Shown: positions 45,076-50,821 of the stretch, in pieces
How the letters are laid out: each line of letters starts with the position of its first letter
How positions within the stretch are numbered: the first letter of the stretch is position 1
Assembly: GCA_003118195.1 (NCBI GenBank)
Contig: BEXV01000083.1
Coordinates: 24,117-74,937, forward strand
Direction: 5' to 3'
DNA: 50,821 bases
Source: Hemicentrotus pulcherrimus
Taxonomy: Eukaryota > Echinodermata > Echinoidea > Camarodonta > Strongylocentrotidae
The notes under the pieces: generated by a model
The model's database searches: none
Seen by the model: only the letters and a program-made list of their open reading frames with translations
Told to the model about the DNA's origin: nothing
Translations under genes and position numbers: made by a program

Positions 45076-48000
45076 ATACAGAGTATCGTGTGAGCGAAAC
45101 AAGATAAAAAGATATATTCGCAGAGAAAAAAGAGAGGCCCACAATCTTTCTTTCTATTTCCTCCTATTTGAACGATGATAGAGAAGGGGTATGAAAGGAG
45201 AGAAAAGGTAAGCCTTTTTACCACAACAAACAATTGTAGGGGTCTCCTTTATAACAAACAAAAAAATAAATCGATTTCTGCGTTTAATATTAACAAAATA
45301 GAAATTAATAGAATATTACAGAAAAAAAAAGTTATGTGTAAATACATTTTCAGACATTGACATAGGACTTTTAAATACTTTTTAAAAAATACACTTTTGG
45401 GGTATTAAAATGTTATAATAAACATAATTTATGAACGCAGACAGCCATCATGAGCGAGTTGCTTGATTTCGATGGCGGCCTCAAGGTAAAAAAGGCGACA
45501 TAAAGAGCTAACAAAAAGTAAAAAAAGCCAACAAAAGAAAATGCGCTACGAGTTTGAATTGCAAGTGGAAGTGTAGTACTAAAGCATATACGGTGTGGTC
45601 GAAAAGTATTCATAAAATGAATAATAAAATATTTGAAAATTAATGTGGTGGAGTTGAATATAATCATTATAGATTGCGATTCATAGCCGCTTTGAAAGAG
45701 TAAATCGAGGAGCACGTTTCAACTGATGTGGGTAAATTATTCTAGAACTCAGAGTCATGATGTTTATGCGTTATTGATAATTTTGAGTTTGTTAAATGGA
45801 CATTTTCTGAGATACGGGCAGTGTTTGTGTGAATTCGGACTGTTTTAGATTCAATCGATTTTGCCATGATGAAGGAAGTTTCCTGTACAAATACAAATTG
45901 ACCGCTTTTGTAGACCAATATAAGTGGAAAATTAACCAAAGAAAACAGTATAGTTATTAGAATCTGCAAATTTATAACAATCGAAATGAGATTATCAAAT
46001 TAGTATAAGATTTATTGTCCAATGACTTCTTTTATAACTTTCCATGTGGCGCTCGAATTGAATCTCACCTTCTTTAAACTGTTTGAAAAATTATAATTTA
46101 CTGAGGAAACGAATAACTTTGTTAATTTGTTACGGTATGTCTTATAAACCTCAAAACTTGTCTCTGTTGTGTTATTCAAATGTTGTCTACAAAGTCGATT
46201 TCTTGTTTGTTTTGATCCAAGTTTGTTTTTAGTTATCCATTTTGAAAGTGTTTTGTGTAATATCTACTTTCATTTCAATTTATATATGCATGCCTTGTTT
46301 TGAATTTTCATCAATTCATTTTGAATAAATGCATTTGTCCTTCATGGATGTTTGAAACAAAACAAATGACCAATAGATGGATATAAAACATTAAATGGAA
46401 AATCTATCAAAGTAGCTTAACAAAATCTCTATTCTTATGCATAAACAAATTACAGTGTCACGAAAACGACGTAATCGGTACCATCAAAGATTCTCTGAAT
46501 AGACAATAATTGTATGTAAAATGTATTCATTGGCAGCAGATCTATCGATTAGAGAAATCGAAAAAAATAAATGGACATATTGAGATGCGATATAAAATGT
46601 ATACTACAAAATACTATGTAGTTGTTGGGCGGTATCTTTTGAGAAAAATAAACCTATAAAAGTCAAAATGAATGAAATATGTGGGCGCCACAATATTATA
46701 AATGTTTTTCGTCGATGAAATCAGCTTCAACCAAATTGAGTTCCCCAAGGTATTATTGTATGTGGGCGATTTATAATGAGGAACGAGCTATGAGTTAGCG
46801 TCAAGAGGTCTGCATTAATCAATTTGGCCGTGAAATCTAAAATGATTTTCATGTTTTACATTTTGAAAGTCAACTGATTGTTTTTGGATGATCCGCAAAA
46901 TGCAAGGAGATGTATAGGCCTAAATATTAAAGCCTTTGTTTTTCTTTCTTTAGATAGTCACTTCAGTTTGCTCTTTTCGCTGCAGATATAACCAAAACGA
47001 TAATTAAATACTTATGCATTTACAGTTGGTATTGATACTAATGGAATCATGATCCTACACAGACACGAATCCAGAATTTATTTGTAACCCGATCGAAAAA
47101 GACTTTTGAAAAATTTAGTAAAGGGCAATATATGAGGCAATTTCAAGATGTTTATTGTATATTATTCATATTCGGATTATATAATATGTGATCGTTACCT
47201 GCCCACATTTCAAAGAGTGATGCGCAGAGCTACTGATGTTGCCTTAGATTGATTTTTCTTGTGAAAAGAATAAAAGTTTTTTTAAAGGCAGAATCCTACC
47301 CTTCGTATCTGTTAACGTGTCTGTGTTTGTATGCATCTTTCATCATTTATGCTCTCCCTTTTTTGTCTCTCTGTCTAACATTTTCCTTCCCTATTTGTAT
47401 AATTTTGGTAATTCGTTTTGAATTTTACCTTGAAACGTGTATGCAAAGTCTAACTCCATGCAGCAGGAATTATACCGACTGATATATGTACTATACATCG
47501 GTCACCAGACTCTCACTTGTTATGCTCAGTGATTTCCTTCTTCTTGTTGTCTTCTTTCTACTTTTCTACATTACCTTCTTCACATTTCCTCAATCTTTAC
47601 AAAATTGACAAATTAAAAGCCGTTGACTACTGATTTCTCACATTCCCATAGACTTTACACAGGGACCACCAGGTTCCCGTAAGCAATGGGTTAAACTTGA
47701 ATTACGAATGCACCGTGCTATTTTTGAACGAAGGAATCACATTTTTCACTCCTTGCCTTTCAGCACGTCGACTATTGCGAACTAAATCGTCACAAAGCAC
47801 TGTCAAATTAAAACAAATACGGCAGTTCATCGAAAGGGCATGCCGTTGACATAATATTAATGGTTAAATTCATATATTAGAGGTGAAAATATTGCAGAAA
47901 GAAAAGAAAACAAAACAAAAAAGGGACTGAAAGAGATATATAGTGTGAATACATAATTAGCCAATTTAAAAACTTGCAAAAGTATTCAAACTAAAGTACA

Positions 48001-48364
48001 TGATACTAAAACGCAATAAAAATGGGTGTGATAAAAAAAAAACTATATGCATAACAACTTATCATTTCAAGCAAATCTGGTTACAAATAAATATATGTTT
48101 TCCCTTCTTGTTTTATACATTAACAAATATTGGTAAACATTTAACAAAACAATATCAAAATGACCATGTAGTTCAGCGAAACACTGTCACCATTTCTTTT
48201 TCTGGGCCGGTGCTAGATTATAACTTGGCTGCCAAAGTCAACGAATTCATGATGATGTTCACTGAAAACTTTCTGAAGGAAATTAATTGGCCTATGAAAG
48301 TCACCCTCAGCTTGTGCCTCCGACGAATTATCATTCGACAAATGTCACGGCTTGTCAACCTCAC
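45076..48364. other. Gene-free AT-rich DNA
   Basis: Long AT-rich stretch without microsatellite blocks, RNA or gene evidence. A plus-strand open frame of 180 codons (48000-48542) runs across its right end but its protein is less convincing than the opposite strand. Confidence 0.45.
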
Positions 48365-48469
48365 CATGCCAATCTCCGTTATCTCTAACTCATCAATCAA
48401 ACCTTTAAATTCGGACAAATTCTTTCTCAACTTCTCTTTTTGGAAGAGCGCCTGGTTTGTCATGGTTTT
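48365..48469 (-). CDS. Candidate phase-0 internal exon, coiled-coil-like
   Basis: Minus strand: an acceptor ACCAATACCAACAG (AG at 48470-48471) and a donor GTGAGG (48359-48364) bracket exactly 105 bases, 35 codons, open in one frame. The peptide begins KTMTNQALFQKEKLRKNLSE and continues with FKGLIDELEITEIGM, rich in Lys, Glu and Leu with heptad-like spacing, typical of coiled coils. The frame stays open beyond the donor to 48218. Just downstream another minus frame also reads protein-like (for example FHRPINFLQKVFSEHHHEF), so a frameshifted pseudogene is an alternative. The opposite strand is open for 180 codons as well. Family unknown. Confidence 0.3.
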
Positions 48470-48471
48470 CT

Positions 48472-49169
48472 GTTGGTATTGGTCGGTAGAAATTCATATT
48501 GCCAGCTCGTTCGAATTTGAGTACTTGCAGGGGGGAAAATGAGGGCAACCGGAAATGGGGATATCGTGAGGACATTATTATGTTTATAGGATTCCCTCGG
48601 TTGACCCAATAAAATCAGGCGCAATCGGATCAAAATTGCCATGGCAGCGAGTTATTAACCTAATTCAAAAGTCTGGGCGATATACATCAGCTGCAGCAGT
48701 AATGGGATTAAAATGTTGAGCAGGACGATTTATTGAGAGGAACAGACACACAAATGTTTGGTCATATTTCATTTTTGTTGCTGTCCCCCTCGGCGTAGGG
48801 TTAAAATTATGTTGTCATCGGGAATCTTAAATGAAATTGCTGTTTTAAAAAGATATTTCTTCTCACTACTTTTGATTCCTTTTGCAAGAAAAATATCACA
48901 GGATGGATACTGTGACAAATTCGTCAATTGTATAGGTGAGAGACAAAATATTAACGAATGAGGTAAAATCCATGGCATAAAATACAAAGTAACAGTTGAA
49001 AAGTTCTGAAAATGGTCAAATGATGTTTTACAATACGATTTCTAAAAATTCTAGGGTTATTATGGCAATATAAATATAAATGTTAATTTGTCAGATCTAA
49101 AGAGGCCCTCGCTTATAACATGTTATTATTCAATGTCAGTGATCATTAAAACGGAAAAATACTGATTAT
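48472..49169. other. Non-coding DNA, GC-richer at its left end
   Basis: Nothing further supported. Confidence 0.45.
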
Positions 49170-49209
49170 CAGAGTGGCGTATCCAGAGAATGATTGATGG
49201 GGGGGGGGG
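49170..49209 (+). mobile_element. Possible transposon terminus plus G11 run
   Basis: CAGAGTGGCGTATCCAGAG (49170-49188) is followed within 11 bases by a G run of about 11 (49199-49209). Similar to the minus-strand sites at 2068 and 45061. Confidence 0.45.
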
Positions 49210-49757
49210 CAATCTACCCGATACCGGGGAGGTGCTTTCCTCATAGGCCTTTAAACAGTCGCAGTTTCTATTGATTCTTTTTTTCCCCTGAGCCTTTTAA
49301 GGATCACGGTGGGGTATATCCCGTTTCACTCAAAACACTACTAGATATTTTTTATCAAGAATATGAATAAATTAAACAAATTATTCGGGCAAGGTGCAAA
49401 TTATCTTGAACATTTTGTTACTGTAGCCACGTATTTCTTACCGTAATATAAGGTAGTCATCAAATTAAAGTTCCCCCTTTATTCCTCTCTTCTCTAATAG
49501 ATCAGAGTAACCACAGCATAGCCGGATAGGCCAATTTGACTGTGCGATATTGGCTCATTGGGCAGGGGATTGCCAACATTTCCAATTAGATTGAGGTAAA
49601 AAGAACCAAGTTGGTCTGTAATCAAGTCAGCTGTTACACCATTGTTAGATAACACTGTACAATTTTTTTTTCTTTTTTTTTGCCATACCAAAGATGGAGG
49701 AGAGATAGAGTAAATATCATGAATGAAATAAAACTATACAATCAGTATGAAGTATGA
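49210..49757. other. Gene-free DNA
   Basis: Nothing supported. Confidence 0.5.
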
Positions 49758-49765
49758 ATATATAT

Positions 49766-49806
<41 letters not shown>
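49758..49806. repeat. TA/GA compound microsatellite
   Basis: TATATATA followed by about 20 GA units. Confidence 0.95.
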
Positions 49807-49807
<1 letters not shown>

Positions 49808-50821
49808 TTCAATCAAAATCAGAAAAAGTTTATGGAAAAAGTTAAGGTATTTTTTGGGACGTAAGAAGTAAAAGAAATAAAAAAGACTTTTAAAATTATA
49901 CATTTTCTGGTAGAATTCGTATATTCCTTGCGCTTTTGAGGGTAAGGTATTCAATATGCAAAACGCAAAGTTAATCTAAACTGTAACAGAATGCTAGATA
50001 TCCAAGAAAAGTATATATATAAGTGCAACGTAATATAAAATCATAATATACATTAATCTTATTATAAATATGGCAAACTTTTCCTCGCATTCTTCCGTTT
50101 ACCAAATAAGGTTTTCACGGGTATAACAAAAATAAAAATGTTTAATTTCTCTTGGAATTAGGATGTATTTTATGAGGTGAGTTCATCATATCCTCTTTTA
50201 ACCCCCTATCTAACTCATTTTTAAAACAATCTGTTTCTAATTCTTGTAAATCTATATTAAAGACAATGTAAAAGGAAGTCTATGACATTGATGACAAATC
50301 TTTAATCTTTGTTTATCATAGCCTATTTGACTGATGCCCAACATCAGTGTTTGTTGTTTACTACTTTAAAAAGTATCCTTCAGTTAATAATCTAATATTC
50401 CTAACCAAAATGTAACCCCAGTTTAAGCCTTGACCCATAACTAAGAGCAGACCTACTTTTCTTGTCACAATCTAAATTAATTATATCGTAGACAGAGCGT
50501 GATGGAAAAAATGACCGTGCAATCATTTCAGAATGTGCTGGTGTTTTCACAAACTCATTGATTACAGGGTGTCGAAGAAAAGATACGAAGACATACTACA
50601 GACCAAATCATAGGATTTCAAAACCACGAAATGTATAGCTTGTAAGGCAAATTTTAATCGTTGAACCTATTAACATTTGAATTGAATATGTATCGATTTG
50701 CATAAAGCTGTGCAATGTAGTTTGAGCATTTGAATATTGAACAGATGGGTTGAGTTCTGGGAAGAGGTGAAAAATAATTTGTGAACTTTATCATTCTTAT
50801 AATGCAAGTGTGGAAGAACAT
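49807..50821. other. Gene-free AT-rich DNA to window end
   Basis: Nothing supported. Confidence 0.5.

Noticed and set aside
1..50821. CRISPR array, bacterial operons, phage or rRNA genes
   Set aside because: No regularly spaced repeats of that kind, no gene density and no rRNA-like sequence; the window looks eukaryotic.

Overview
The window looks like a stretch of animal nuclear genome, probably from a marine invertebrate. It is AT-rich, full of microsatellites, and carries remnants of DNA transposons and a tRNA-derived element. It has no dense set of open frames, no operons and no rRNA. Some repeat wording (for example around 25750-25950) reminds me of echinoderm genomes, but that is memory and weak; I would not name a species. 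An 815-base assembly gap (33492-34306) is flanked on its right by an 18-base C run, and the window itself opens with a C run.

No complete protein gene can be read. The best coding evidence is a set of short candidate exons, each with an open frame and plausible splice or stop signals: 16741-16934 (+), 26099-26365 (-, the strongest, with four N-glycosylation sequons), 29825-29904 (+), 43351-43500 (+) and 48365-48469 (-). Two longer open stretches, 3558-4157 and 6583-6945 (+), are unusual for this base composition but have no recognisable domain. These exons lie far apart and on both strands, so the window is best read as intergenic or intronic DNA with scattered exon candidates.

The clearest elements are mobile or repetitive. 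They include a 654-bp non-autonomous hAT element with an exact 8-bp target duplication (9166-9835), a 112-bp TA-flanked MITE (2650-2761), a 667-bp element packed with CATCCG motifs (21993-22659), a tRNA-like SINE head (19890-19963), a three-copy tandem repeat joined by purine tracts (14469-15135), a duplicated 78-105 bp unit (37768-37950), and a shared CAG-GGCGTAGC-type terminus beside poly-C/G runs (about 2068, 45061 and 49170).

The observations most worth testing are: a bipartite GTAAACAA / CTAATTAAGACAAAT motif repeated three times over 5 kb (37616, 40391, 42743); a hammerhead-ribozyme-like sequence on the minus strand (36500-36542); perfect palindromes of 38 bp (28265-28302) and 28 bp (34513-34540); and a duplicated GATA/TAATTA-type motif in a regulatory-looking patch (25144 and 25291).
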